This document shows positions 1-5,245 of a stretch of DNA of 10,119 bases, piece after piece; position 1 is the first letter of the stretch; the number at the start of each line of letters is the position of its first letter. This DNA comes from JAUSKF01 sp964355005 (GTDB lineage Bacteria > Patescibacteriota > Minisyncoccia > UBA6257 > WO2-44-18): contig CAYHBX010000032.1 of NCBI GenBank assembly GCA_964355005.1, forward strand, positions 1 through 10,119, written 5' to 3'. Under the pieces are notes generated by a model, which made no database searches, had not been told where the DNA came from, and was given only the letters and a program-made list of their open reading frames with translations. A program made the position numbers and the translations under genes.

Positions 1-2
1 CC

Positions 3-419
3 GATTTGATGCGCCGGATGGCGGATTTTCATCATGCTTTGAATTCAGAATACAGAACTGGGGAAGAATACCGAAATCTTGAAGAGGAGATAGAAGGATG
101 GCTCTCGGAGCCCGATATTTTGGTTTTTTTGGCGGAAGAGAACGGCAAAGCCGTAGGTTACATACGAATTAGCGTTGAACCGGCGCCGGCTTATCTTGAT
201 GAGAAAAAGATCGGAATAGTGGATGATGTGTTTATTTTGGAAAGTTCCAGACGACAGGGGGTAGCCAAGTTGTTGTATGCGAAAGCCGAGGAGTGGTTTT
301 TTAAAAAAGGGGTGCATTCGATAGAATTGAATGTCGACTGCAAGAATGAAAAAGCGGTAGAATTTTGGAAAAAACATGGTTTTGGGGAAAGAAAACTAAG
401 AATGCGGAAGATTTTATAG
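3..419 (+). CDS. GNAT-family N-acetyltransferase, 5'-truncated by window edge
   Basis: Predicted acetyl-CoA-dependent N-acetyltransferase; the substrate cannot be told. The frame is open to the left edge, and 138 codons are visible against roughly 150-170 aa for typical GNATs. The first beta strand and perhaps part of helix 1 probably lie upstream, although TTG at 6 or ATG at 9 could be starts. The GNAT core is clear: a strand (LVFLAEENGKAVGYI), a conserved acidic strand (VDDVFI), then the acetyl-CoA pyrophosphate loop RRQGVAKLL, which fits the Q/R-x-x-G-x-G/A motif A. Near the C-terminus NEKAVEFWKKHGF is the usual motif B helix and loop. No terminator is visible after the TAG, and the next gene starts 57 nt downstream behind its own possible promoter. 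The family call is firm; RimI-like or general small-molecule activity is open. Confidence 0.85.
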   Translation, partial: DLMRRMADFHHALNSEYRTGEEYRNLEEEIEGWLSEPDILVFLAEENGKAVGYIRISVEPAPAYLDEKKIGIVDDVFILESSRRQGVAKLLYAKAEEWFFKKGVHSIELNVDCKNEKAVEFWKKHGFGERKLRMRKIL

Positions 420-421
420 TC

Positions 422-450
422 TAGACCGGCGGCAAATTTTGGTTTATGAT
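422..450 (+). promoter_or_regulatory. Possible sigma70 promoter for the CxxC mini-protein pair
   Basis: TAGACC (422-427), a 17-nt spacer and TATGAT (445-450) match the -35 and -10 consensus at 4/6 and 5/6. The start point would be near 457, leaving about 20 nt of leader that contains the Shine-Dalgarno of the gene at 477. Judged by eye only. Confidence 0.35.
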
Positions 451-476
451 GCAGATGGTTCATTGAGGTATTTGTC

Positions 477-716
477 GTGAGCGACGACGAGACCGAGCGT
501 GGTAATTGGCCGGACGAACAGTGCGACGATTGTCAGAAAAAAGGGTGCGTTATCCGTCATAGGGGAAAATATATTCCCAATGACCGGTGCGGGAAATTTT
601 GCGGTTCTTGTTGGAATGAACGAGTGCAATATTTCCGGCACATCGGTGAACCTAAGCCCTATCACCCTCCGCCCGATCAGCCGGACACGCCGCCTAATTC
701 CCGGTGTTGCTCATGA
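477..716 (+). CDS. Small CxxC zinc-ribbon-like protein, first of a tandem pair
   Basis: A 79-aa soluble protein of unknown function. The GTG start is supported by a Shine-Dalgarno-like TGAGGT at 464-469. Cys16 and Cys19 (CDDC) and Cys42 and Cys45 (CGSC) form two CxxC knuckles about 23 residues apart, as in small zinc ribbons; Cys24 and Cys38 are extra. The C-terminal third is rich in proline (KPYHPPPDQPDTPP) and ends in CCS. The stop overlaps the next start as ATGA, so the two are translationally coupled. The next protein has the same plan: CxDC, a proline at residue 34, FCxxC at 41-45, a following R..Y, a KP motif and a Pro-rich tail. They are therefore probably a tandem duplication. Zinc binding is inferred from cysteine spacing; no named family was recognised. 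Confidence 0.75.
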   Translation: MSDDETERGNWPDEQCDDCQKKGCVIRHRGKYIPNDRCGKFCGSCWNERVQYFRHIGEPKPYHPPPDQPDTPPNSRCCS

Positions 717-943
717 CCGGGTATATTCACAAAGTAGAATTACCAAAAGTCCGTTGTAATGATTGTGGTGTTCTAGGGGTGGAAATAGAGATCTGGCAAG
801 CGCAACTAGTGCCTCATAGCCGGACTGGTTTTTTCTGTTTTGATTGTTTTGAGAAAAGGACGATGTACGCGGTTGCTAATAATAAACCGATGCCGATGAA
901 TGACTACCCGCCGCATCCGGCGAGTCCCGAAGAAGTTGAATAG
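713..943 (+). CDS. Small CxxC zinc-ribbon-like protein, second of a tandem pair
   Basis: A 76-aa protein of unknown function. The ATG at 713 overlaps the preceding stop (ATGA). GTG 704 and TTG 707 are in-frame alternatives but would lengthen the overlap and have no better ribosome site. Cys15 and Cys18 (CNDC) and Cys42 and Cys45 (CFDC) are the only cysteines and make a minimal four-ligand zinc ribbon. Comparison with the upstream protein gives shared CxDC, G, P34, R37, FCxxC, R49, Y52 and a KPxP-PP tail, with low identity elsewhere, so the duplication is not recent. It may act with its neighbour as a heteromeric pair. An intrinsic terminator follows directly after the stop. Confidence 0.75.
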   Translation: MTGYIHKVELPKVRCNDCGVLGVEIEIWQAQLVPHSRTGFFCFDCFEKRTMYAVANNKPMPMNDYPPHPASPEEVE

Positions 944-945
944 AG

Positions 946-971
946 AAAACCCCGACCAAGGTCGGGGTTTT
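946..971. terminator. Bidirectional intrinsic terminator between convergent genes
   Basis: CCCCGACC (950-957) pairs with GGTCGGGG (960-967) and is flanked by AAAA and TTTT, so both strands read a GC-rich stem followed by Ts. It lies 2 nt after the plus-strand stop at 943 and 6 nt before the end of the minus-strand gene at 978. Confidence 0.85.
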
Positions 972-977
972 GTATTT

Positions 978-1349
978 TCATTGAGTGGGCGGATCGCGTT
1001 CTTCGGGTGGATCCTCGGCAATTCCGTGTTTCTTTTTGAACCAGCGATCATAGTCCGCGTGCTGTTCGGGTGTGCTATTTTTAGACGGACGATGAACGGT
1101 TACGCTGGCCATTTTAATACTGTCTCCGTCGGGGTTGTTGTGGCCGTGAAAAAAATGAAAAGCATAGTCGACCGGAAATCCCTTAGCTTCAATCCTGTAC
1201 TTAAGAGTGAAAGCATTACCGAAAGCCGCATGGCTTTCTGGGCTGTCGTAGGGCGCCTGCATGGCCTCTAGCAAATATTGCTGCATTAGCCCAGCGTCAA
1301 TCAGAGCATCTAAATAGTTTTTTTCTTCGTCATCTTCATGCTGGCCCAT
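978..1349 (-). CDS. Hypothetical protein, 123 aa, acidic and histidine-rich
   Basis: Function not recognised. The ORF is complete with an ATG at 1349 and TGA at 978, on the strand converging with the CxxC pair. It is acidic at the N-terminus (GQHEDDEEKNYLDALIDAG) and has no membrane helix or signal peptide. The central segment (FTLKYRIEAKGFPVDYAFHFFHGHNN) contains His, Asp and aromatic residues, and a C-terminal stretch (STPEQHADYDRWFKKKHG) resembles a short helix with two more histidines. The tail is proline-rich. Histidine clustering could indicate metal binding, but there is no recognisable HxH/HD signature. No Shine-Dalgarno precedes the ATG; a candidate promoter lies 28 nt upstream. The alternative plus-strand reading at 900-1271 is less protein-like, which supports this strand. 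Confidence 0.6.
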   Translation of the reverse strand: MGQHEDDEEKNYLDALIDAGLMQQYLLEAMQAPYDSPESHAAFGNAFTLKYRIEAKGFPVDYAFHFFHGHNNPDGDSIKMASVTVHRPSKNSTPEQHADYDRWFKKKHGIAEDPPEERDPPTQ

Positions 1350-1376
1350 ATTCTGGTACCGAAAGGAACTGACTTG

Positions 1377-1406
1377 ATATTAACTTTTTTAAAATTTGTT
1401 TGGCAA
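1377..1406 (-). promoter_or_regulatory. Candidate promoter of the 978-1349 gene
   Basis: On the minus strand TTGCCA (1406-1401), an 18-nt spacer and TAATAT (1382-1377) match the -35 and -10 consensus at 5/6 and 4/6. The start point would be near 1370, giving a leader of about 20 nt. Confidence 0.35.
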
Positions 1407-1413
1407 GCCGGGA

Positions 1414-1443
1414 TTTACATTTAGACATTTAAACATTTAAACT
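1414..1443 (+). promoter_or_regulatory. Candidate promoter of the nuclease gene, near-leaderless
   Basis: TTTACA (1414-1419), an 18-nt spacer and TAAACT (1438-1443) give -35 and -10 matches of 5/6 and 4/6. The -10 box ends 8 nt before the ATG at 1452, so the transcript would start within a few bases of the start codon. This fits the absence of a Shine-Dalgarno there. Confidence 0.35.
1419..1442. repeat. Three tandem 8-bp units (ATTTAGAC, ATTTAAAC, ATTTAAAC)
   Basis: Three consecutive octamers, the first with one substitution, lie in the divergent intergenic gap and overlap the proposed nuclease promoter. The repeat could be a binding-site array or simple AT-rich slippage; nothing else supports a regulator. 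Confidence 0.6.
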
Positions 1444-1451
1444 AGTAAATA

Positions 1452-2210
1452 ATGTCCGAGTATTATTCGCCAAAAAAAGTCAGGGGATTGTTTGATCCGA
1501 AATCCGGCACCGCGTTTCGTTTGAGCCGGTCAAAGATAGACCTTTTTTTGAATTGCCCGCGTTGTTTCTATTACGATCGTCGCGTTGGCGTTTCTCAACC
1601 GCCCGGATTTCCTTTTGCTTTGAATTCTGCCGTGGACAAGCTTTTAAAGAAGGAATTTGATATCCATCGCGCTAAGGGTAGCACTCATCCGCTAATGAAA
1701 ACCTATAAAATAGACGCGATACCCTTTCATCATCCGAAAATGGATGAGTGGCGGGACGCTTTACGTGGAGGAATAACTTACACCGATTCGGCCACCAATT
1801 TTTTGGTTACTGGCGGAGTTGATGATGTTTGGGTGACTCCGAAAGGAGAGCTAATCATAGTTGATTACAAAGCCACCTCCAAAGAGGCCGAAGTGTCTTT
1901 GGATGCCGCCTGGCAAATCGGTTACAAGCGGCAAATGGAGGTTTATCAATGGTTATTCCGCCAGAACGGTTTTAATGTTTCCCCGACCGGCTACTTTGTT
2001 TATTGCAACGGGAAAACCGACCGCGAAGCTTTTGACGCGAAGTTGGAATTTGATATAAAGCTCCTGCCTTACGCGGGTGATCCTTCTTGGATTCCCGAGA
2101 CTTTGGCGCAGATAAAGAAATGTTTAGTGAGCGATAAAGCGCCTGCTAGCGGGGATGATTGTGATTTCTGCAAATATCGCCAGGCGACAATATCTTTGGA
2201 TGCTGCCTAG
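1452..2210 (+). CDS. PD-(D/E)XK nuclease superfamily protein, RecB/Cas4-like with four cysteines
   Basis: A 252-aa predicted DNA nuclease of the RecB/AddB/Cas4-type PD-(D/E)XK superfamily (PDDEXK_1). The order of elements is typical: N-terminal LSRSKIDLFLNCP box (residues 24-36), metal-binding Asp124 or Asp125 in GGVDDVWV, the core I-V-D138-Y-K140 motif, and QMEVYQ (Q161, Y165) as the QxxxY motif. Two cysteine pairs, Cys35/Cys38 and Cys237/Cys240, bracket the domain where Fe-S members usually carry one N-terminal and three C-terminal cysteines, so an Fe-S or Zn site is likely but its ligand pattern is unusual. It is much shorter than AddB and has no helicase. There is no CRISPR array in the window, so a Cas4 role is unsupported. 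The ATG has no Shine-Dalgarno; a promoter close upstream suggests a leaderless message. DUF167 follows after 2 nt. Confidence 0.85.
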   Translation: MSEYYSPKKVRGLFDPKSGTAFRLSRSKIDLFLNCPRCFYYDRRVGVSQPPGFPFALNSAVDKLLKKEFDIHRAKGSTHPLMKTYKIDAIPFHHPKMDEWRDALRGGITYTDSATNFLVTGGVDDVWVTPKGELIIVDYKATSKEAEVSLDAAWQIGYKRQMEVYQWLFRQNGFNVSPTGYFVYCNGKTDREAFDAKLEFDIKLLPYAGDPSWIPETLAQIKKCLVSDKAPASGDDCDFCKYRQATISLDAA

Positions 2211-2212
2211 CT

Positions 2213-2437
2213 ATGAAAATATTCGTAAAGGCAAAGCCCGGGGCGCGGGAAGAAAAGATAGAAAAGATCTCCGATACCGAATTTAGCGTGTCGGTAAAAG
2301 AGCCGCCGGTTGACGGACGGGCTAATCGGGCGATCATCCGGGTTGTGGCCGGATATTTTAAAGTTCCGGAATCTTTGATTTCAATCGTAGTAGGACATAC
2401 CAGCCGACAAAAAATTATTGAGATTAGGGGAGTTTAA
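2213..2437 (+). CDS. DUF167 / UPF0235 (YggU-like) family protein
   Basis: A small cytoplasmic protein of the widely conserved DUF167 family, whose biochemical function is not established. At 74 aa it is slightly shorter than the usual 90-100 aa. It retains the family hallmarks: an N-terminal strand (MKIFVKAKPGAR), the signature PPVDGRAN (residues 32-39) and the C-terminal VVGHTSRQKIIEI strand with the G-x-x-S-R-x-K pattern. The ATG follows the nuclease stop by 2 nt, so it is almost certainly in the same transcript and may be translated by re-initiation. No terminator is evident behind it, only a weak AT-rich inverted repeat near 2438-2457. Confidence 0.92.
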   Translation: MKIFVKAKPGAREEKIEKISDTEFSVSVKEPPVDGRANRAIIRVVAGYFKVPESLISIVVGHTSRQKIIEIRGV

Positions 2438-2504
2438 AGTTTTTCACGCAAAGAACTCTATTGCCTAACTTGAGTTGGTTTGTTATTTATATAGCAGTAC
2501 ATAT

Positions 2505-2512
2505 AAGGAGGT
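2505..2512 (+). promoter_or_regulatory. Strong Shine-Dalgarno that fixes the GTG start at 2517
   Basis: AAGGAGGT is a perfect anti-16S match. It is 4 nt from GTG 2517 and would lie inside the coding region if the in-frame upstream start at 2475 were used, so the shorter protein is preferred. Confidence 0.85.
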
Positions 2513-2516
2513 AATT

Positions 2517-2993
2517 GTGCTGGAACTTGACGCGACCACCAAGCAGTATTGGACCGCGGAGGACTACGCGGCAATGGAAGCGACTGAAACTTTTGGAGGG
2601 CTCCGGAAGATCGCTCAACGGGTAATTTTACGGATGCCCCGGCCGATCGTGCAAGTTTGCGGTCCGATTTCCACTGGAGGTTTGGGCGTGATACCGGACA
2701 ATTTAATGATCTTCCAGGCCTACATAGAAAAATTGCAAGCGAGAGGCGAGAATGTTTTTAACCAGATGCCTTTCGAGAGGCCTATCGGGCGGATCAAATT
2801 GTCTAAGCTAGATCACGGAGGAGAGAAGGCGATTTTGTACGATTTTTATCTTCCGATCTTTCAGTCCGGATTGATCAGCAAGCTTTATTTTATGCCCAAT
2901 TGGTATGATTCGATCGGCGCCAGCTGGGAGTACGCGCAGGCGATCCGTTTGCGGATTCCCAGGGAAATTCTTTGGGAAAAATTAGACAAGTAA
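2517..2993 (+). CDS. Nucleoside 2-deoxyribosyltransferase-like / DUF4406-like protein
   Basis: A 158-aa cytoplasmic protein. The GTG start is chosen for the strong Shine-Dalgarno directly upstream. Two segments recall the nucleoside 2-deoxyribosyltransferase fold: a first strand and loop VCGPIS (residues 47-52) with a following Gly-Gly-Leu-Gly, and a later MPNWYDSIGASWEYAQA (126-142). The latter fits the family pattern in which a strand ends in P-x-W, then S-x-G-x-x-x-E, then a helix; Glu138 would be the catalytic nucleophile position. Between them lie a helix and GENVFNQMPFE (77-87), which looks like the usual second strand. These enzymes exchange bases between deoxynucleosides, but remote relatives bind other nucleotides, so the substrate is unknown. 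An N-terminal extension of about 40 residues is not explained. No partner genes point to a pathway. Confidence 0.55.
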   Translation: MLELDATTKQYWTAEDYAAMEATETFGGLRKIAQRVILRMPRPIVQVCGPISTGGLGVIPDNLMIFQAYIEKLQARGENVFNQMPFERPIGRIKLSKLDHGGEKAILYDFYLPIFQSGLISKLYFMPNWYDSIGASWEYAQAIRLRIPREILWEKLDK

Positions 2994-2995
2994 CC

Positions 2996-3023
2996 AAAAT
3001 CCCGCCGAAAGGCGGGATTTTTT
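2996..3023. terminator. Intrinsic terminator with GAAA tetraloop between convergent genes
   Basis: TCCCGCC (3000-3006) pairs with GGCGGGA (3011-3017) around a GAAA loop and is followed by TTTTTT on the plus strand. AAAA on the left side gives TTTT on the minus strand, so it can also serve the minus-strand gene ending at 3040. Confidence 0.9.
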
Positions 3024-3039
3024 ATCGGGCGTGGAGTAT

Positions 3040-3279
3040 TTAGCAACACTTGCCACCACCGCAGGATCCTTTGTCGCAGCACTTACACATCCGGCCGGAA
3101 ATTTTAGTCAGGCCGGCTACCAGCAGTAGGGTTGGCCAACCTAATTCAACTAACCGTCCGCCGACAACATTCAGAGCGCCCAACAGGAAAAGCAGACCGA
3201 TCAAAGCTACGCAAATCCCGACTATATTGTGATGCGGACACTTGCAGCGCCCGCCCATCTCCATATTTTGTTCTTCCAT
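3040..3279 (-). CDS. Small two-helix membrane protein with cysteine-rich ends
   Basis: A 79-aa protein of unknown function. The ATG at 3279 is the furthest upstream start that fits the promoter at 3332-3324; Met6 and Met8 are alternatives. The N-terminal tail carries Cys12 and Cys14 with His16-His17 (CKCPHH). Two hydrophobic helices follow (about 19-39 and 43-60), separated by a short polar turn. The helices, with LLFLLGAL and a later GWPTLLLVAGL, resemble the repeated helix pairs of LiaI/LiaF-type and DUF5668 membrane proteins. The C-terminal tail has seven cysteines in 15 residues (CKCC...C...CC). With both helices spanning, the two cysteine-rich ends would face the same side, so a metal-binding or thiol site formed by both tails is plausible but unproven. 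It is transcribed divergently from the 62-aa gene. Confidence 0.75.
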   Translation of the reverse strand: MEEQNMEMGGRCKCPHHNIVGICVALIGLLFLLGALNVVGGRLVELGWPTLLLVAGLTKISGRMCKCCDKGSCGGGKCC

Positions 3280-3323
3280 AGTTTTAAATTAGATAAATTT
3301 TTGAGAATCGACCTTATTTTATG

Positions 3324-3332
3324 ATTATAGCA
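3324..3332 (-). promoter_or_regulatory. Extended -10 promoter for the Cys-rich membrane protein
   Basis: On the minus strand 3332-3324 reads TGCTATAAT, a perfect extended -10. No good -35 is seen 17 nt upstream. The start would be near 3317, leaving about 38 nt before the ATG at 3279. Confidence 0.6.
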
Positions 3333-3349
3333 AACCTGATTTTTTAATA

Positions 3350-3376
3350 TTGATTTTCGTAATTTTTTGTGATAAT
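3350..3376 (+). promoter_or_regulatory. Extended -10 promoter for the 62-aa gene
   Basis: TGTGATAAT (3368-3376) is an extended -10 with one mismatch. TTGATT at 3350-3355 is a possible -35 at a short 15-nt spacing. Transcription would start near 3383, about 23 nt before the GTG at 3406. It is divergent from the extended -10 at 3324-3332. Confidence 0.55.
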
Positions 3377-3405
3377 ATCCAAGTAGTTCTAACTGGAGTG
3401 ATGGG

Positions 3406-3594
3406 GTGAGCGTAAAACAAAGAAAATCCTTCAAGCAGGATATGGAAAAAGCCCGCGCTTTCAACGAAGCCACGCTGGCTATTATTCGGGCGATTCAACG
3501 TGGCAAGCTAAAAATGTCCGCAAAGCCGGCCGCCAAGTTCCTTAATGATGAGGTTAAAAAGATTATTAAGAAGTATGAATTTAGCCGGGACTAA
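3406..3594 (+). CDS. Hypothetical small basic protein, 62 aa
   Basis: Function not recognised. The GTG start is supported by GGAG at 3395-3398, 7 nt upstream, and by the extended -10 promoter. The protein is lysine-rich and predicted to be nearly all helical, without cysteine or a membrane segment. The N-terminal KQRKSFKQDMEKARAFNEATL is amphipathic, and the C-terminal FLNDEVKKIIKKYEF is a second charged helix. Such composition suits binding to nucleic acid or a partner protein, but no DNA-binding motif can be named. The gene is monocistronic, with its own promoter and an intrinsic terminator 3 nt after the stop, immediately ahead of the sigma factor gene. Confidence 0.65.
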   Translation: MSVKQRKSFKQDMEKARAFNEATLAIIRAIQRGKLKMSAKPAAKFLNDEVKKIIKKYEFSRD

Positions 3595-3597
3595 ACC

Positions 3598-3619
3598 GCG
3601 GGGGCAAACCCCGCTTTTT
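3598..3619 (+). terminator. Intrinsic terminator after the 62-aa gene
   Basis: GCGGGG (3598-3603) and CCCCGC (3609-3614) form a 6-bp GC stem with a GCAAA loop, followed by TTTTT (3615-3619). It separates this gene from the sigma factor operon. Confidence 0.85.
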
Positions 3620-3654
3620 ATTAATGTAATACTTAAGGAGATTAAGCGTCATAT

Positions 3655-4191
3655 ATGGCGAAATCATTGGAATACTTATTTATAAAAGCTTACGACGATT
3701 ATTCCGATGCAATTTTTCGGCATTGCTATTTTCGGGTATACGAAAGAGAACGAGCCAAGGAATTAATGCAGGAGACTTTCATCAAAACCTGGGAATATCT
3801 CAAAAGGGGAGAAGATGAGAACTTAGAAATCAAAAATCTAAAAGCTTTTTTATATAAAGTGGCTAATAACGTAATCATTGATGAGTCGCGGAAAAAGAAA
3901 GTGGTTTCTCTTGAGCTGATGCAGGAAAGGGGCTTTGATCCTAAAGATGACACGCATGACCGATTGTTGAATTTTTTGGAGGGCGGGGAGTTGATACGGC
4001 TGTTGGAAGAAGTGGATCCGAAATATCGGGAAGCTCTGACAATGAGATACGTTGAGGATTTGGATATTAAAGAAATCGCCGCGGCGCTAAGTGAAACGGA
4101 AAATAATATTTCCGTAAGGATCCATCGGGGGATAGAGAAAATAAGGCAGATCGCGAACCAAGAATCGGGAAGCAAGAATAATGAATTATGA
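3655..4191 (+). CDS. ECF-type RNA polymerase sigma-70 family factor
   Basis: A 178-aa alternative sigma factor, predicted to direct RNA polymerase to a small set of promoters. Region 2 spans about residues 10-95: AIFRHCYFRV, AKELMQETFIKTWEYL (the family's D/E-x-x-QETF core) and LYKVANNVIIDESRKKK (region 2.3-2.4). A short linker leads to region 4 (about 117-170): DPKYREALTMRYVEDLDIKEIA, then a helix-turn-helix with NISVRIHRGIEKIR as recognition helix. No region 1 or 3 is present, which is typical of ECF factors. The ATG is the only start in frame; AAGGAG at 3635-3640 is 14 nt away, wider than usual. The stop overlaps the DUF5667 gene as ATGA, the usual sigma/anti-sigma arrangement, so its activity is probably held by that membrane protein. 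A weak TGTAATACT at 3625-3633 may be the promoter. Confidence 0.93.
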   Translation: MAKSLEYLFIKAYDDYSDAIFRHCYFRVYERERAKELMQETFIKTWEYLKRGEDENLEIKNLKAFLYKVANNVIIDESRKKKVVSLELMQERGFDPKDDTHDRLLNFLEGGELIRLLEEVDPKYREALTMRYVEDLDIKEIAAALSETENNISVRIHRGIEKIRQIANQESGSKNNEL

Positions 4192-5198
4192 AAAATTTTG
4201 AAGAAATAATTAAAAAAGCGAAAGGGGTCAGGATGAGGCCCGATGAGAAATCGGCGATCCGGGCGCGGCTTTATGCCGTAGTTTACGGTAGAGAAGCAGG
4301 AAGCAGGAAGCAGGAAGCAAGAAGTTGGGTTTCGGTATTTTTCCGGCCCATTCCCATGCTAGCCTCTTTAATGATCGCCCTGTTGGTTGGCGGCGGTGTT
4401 TCTTTTGCTTCGGAAAATTCCTTGCCGGGCGACCTGCTTTATCCGATAAAGGTGAGTATTAACGAAGAGATCCGGTCAAAGTTGGCACTATCGGTTGAAG
4501 CGAAGGCCGATTGGGAGGTTACGCGCGTGGATCGTAGGCTGACTGAAGCGGAAAAATTATCTGATAAGGGAAGACTGACTTCTGAACAGCAAGAAAAAGT
4601 ACAAATTGCTTTTGATAAGCATGCTATTGCCGCACAAAGCCGGGCTACGGCAAAGGTCAACGAAAAAATTGAAAAAATTGCTCGCAAGCACGAAAAAATG
4701 ATCGCTCGGATCACCAAACAACCGGAAGCGCGGGTAACGACGGGCGCGTCTTTGGTGGCCGAGGTAAAGACTAAGGAGATTCCGGCAAGGACTGAAATAG
4801 AAATTGAAGAAAGCGCGGACGCTTCACATGACGATCGGCGTTCCGCGCAGGAGACGACCTTGGAGCTCACTGCTAATCGGGCGATGGGGGTGGCTGAAAA
4901 TAAAATATCCGAGGTAAAAAAATACATTGAATCAGTCAAAGATCCGGAAATAAAATTTAAAGCCGAGGAATATTTGGATTTGGCGATGCGGGCGCTTATC
5001 GAGGGGCGCGCGCGTGTTGAACAGAAATTATACGGCGAAGGAATAATTCTTTTTCGGAAATCTTTCCAGATCGCTCAAAAAGCGCGGGAAGCGGTCGATG
5101 AAACTCTTACTGGCTGGCGTGGTGAGGAGAATGTTGAGATTGGGGGGAGTATAGATGTTGACGTTGAAATCAGGGGTCGGACACCTCTGTTGCCGTAA
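4188..5198 (+). CDS. Single-pass membrane DUF5667 protein, putative anti-sigma factor
   Basis: A 336-aa protein, ATGA-coupled to the sigma gene. Residues 1-48 form a short charged cytoplasmic segment that could bind the sigma factor, though no zinc-binding HxxxCxxC is present. One membrane helix lies at about 50-74 (VFFRPIPMLASLMIALLVGG and following). A DUF5667 region starts at SLPGDLLYPIKVSINEEI (78-95) and continues through VEAKADWEVTRVDRRLTEAEKL. The rest is long, charged and helical, probably coiled coil outside the cell, with a second helical bundle (about 225-310) and a beta-like tail (NVEIGGSIDVDVEIRGRT). DUF5667 is common in CPR genomes but has no known biochemistry; the anti-sigma role is inferred from position. 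A heptanucleotide tandem repeat at 4293-4324 encodes residues about 36-46, just before the helix, and is prone to frameshift. Confidence 0.8.
   Translation: MKNFEEIIKKAKGVRMRPDEKSAIRARLYAVVYGREAGSRKQEARSWVSVFFRPIPMLASLMIALLVGGGVSFASENSLPGDLLYPIKVSINEEIRSKLALSVEAKADWEVTRVDRRLTEAEKLSDKGRLTSEQQEKVQIAFDKHAIAAQSRATAKVNEKIEKIARKHEKMIARITKQPEARVTTGASLVAEVKTKEIPARTEIEIEESADASHDDRRSAQETTLELTANRAMGVAENKISEVKKYIESVKDPEIKFKAEEYLDLAMRALIEGRARVEQKLYGEGIILFRKSFQIAQKAREAVDETLTGWRGEENVEIGGSIDVDVEIRGRTPLLP
4293..4324 (+). repeat. In-gene heptanucleotide tandem repeat (GAAGCAG)
   Basis: Three exact GAAGCAG copies (4293-4313), one GAAGCAA (4314-4320) and a partial GAAG (4321-4324) run in tandem inside the DUF5667 gene. 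The unit is not a multiple of three, so gain or loss of one copy shifts the frame before the membrane helix. In the current copy number the frame is open. Confidence 0.95.
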
Positions 5199-5230
5199 TC
5201 GAAAATCCGTTAATCGATCGTTGGCTCGTT

Positions 5231-5239
5231 TGATATAAT
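5231..5239 (+). promoter_or_regulatory. Perfect extended -10 promoter giving a leaderless mRNA
   Basis: TGATATAAT has TG one base before a perfect TATAAT (5234-5239). With the usual 6-7 nt from the -10 box, transcription begins at the GTG codon at 5246 itself. No Shine-Dalgarno can fit. No convincing -35 is seen. Confidence 0.7.
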
Positions 5240-5245
5240 AATTAG

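Noticed and set aside
900..1271. Plus-strand open frame of 123 codons opposite the 978-1349 gene
   Set aside because: It begins inside the second CxxC gene, crosses an intrinsic terminator, has no Shine-Dalgarno and no protein-like features; the minus strand reads better.
1452..2210. A Cas4 protein
   Set aside because: The fold is shared, but there is no CRISPR context and the cysteine arrangement is different.
2438..2457. Inverted repeat after the DUF167 gene as a terminator
   Set aside because: The stem is mostly A-T and is not followed by a T tract.
2475..2516. A 14-residue N-terminal extension of the deoxyribosyltransferase-like protein
   Set aside because: A perfect Shine-Dalgarno (2505-2512) lies in it and points to GTG 2517; the extra residues look like translated leader.
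4439..4939. Long minus-strand frame inside the DUF5667 gene
   Set aside because: Serine- and cysteine-rich antisense shadow of a helical, charged gene; it has no start signals.
5196..5217. Direct repeat CCGTAATCGA / CCGTTAATCGA between the two DUF5667 genes
   Set aside because: Only two imperfect copies, partly coding; it could be chance, and no T-run makes it a terminator.
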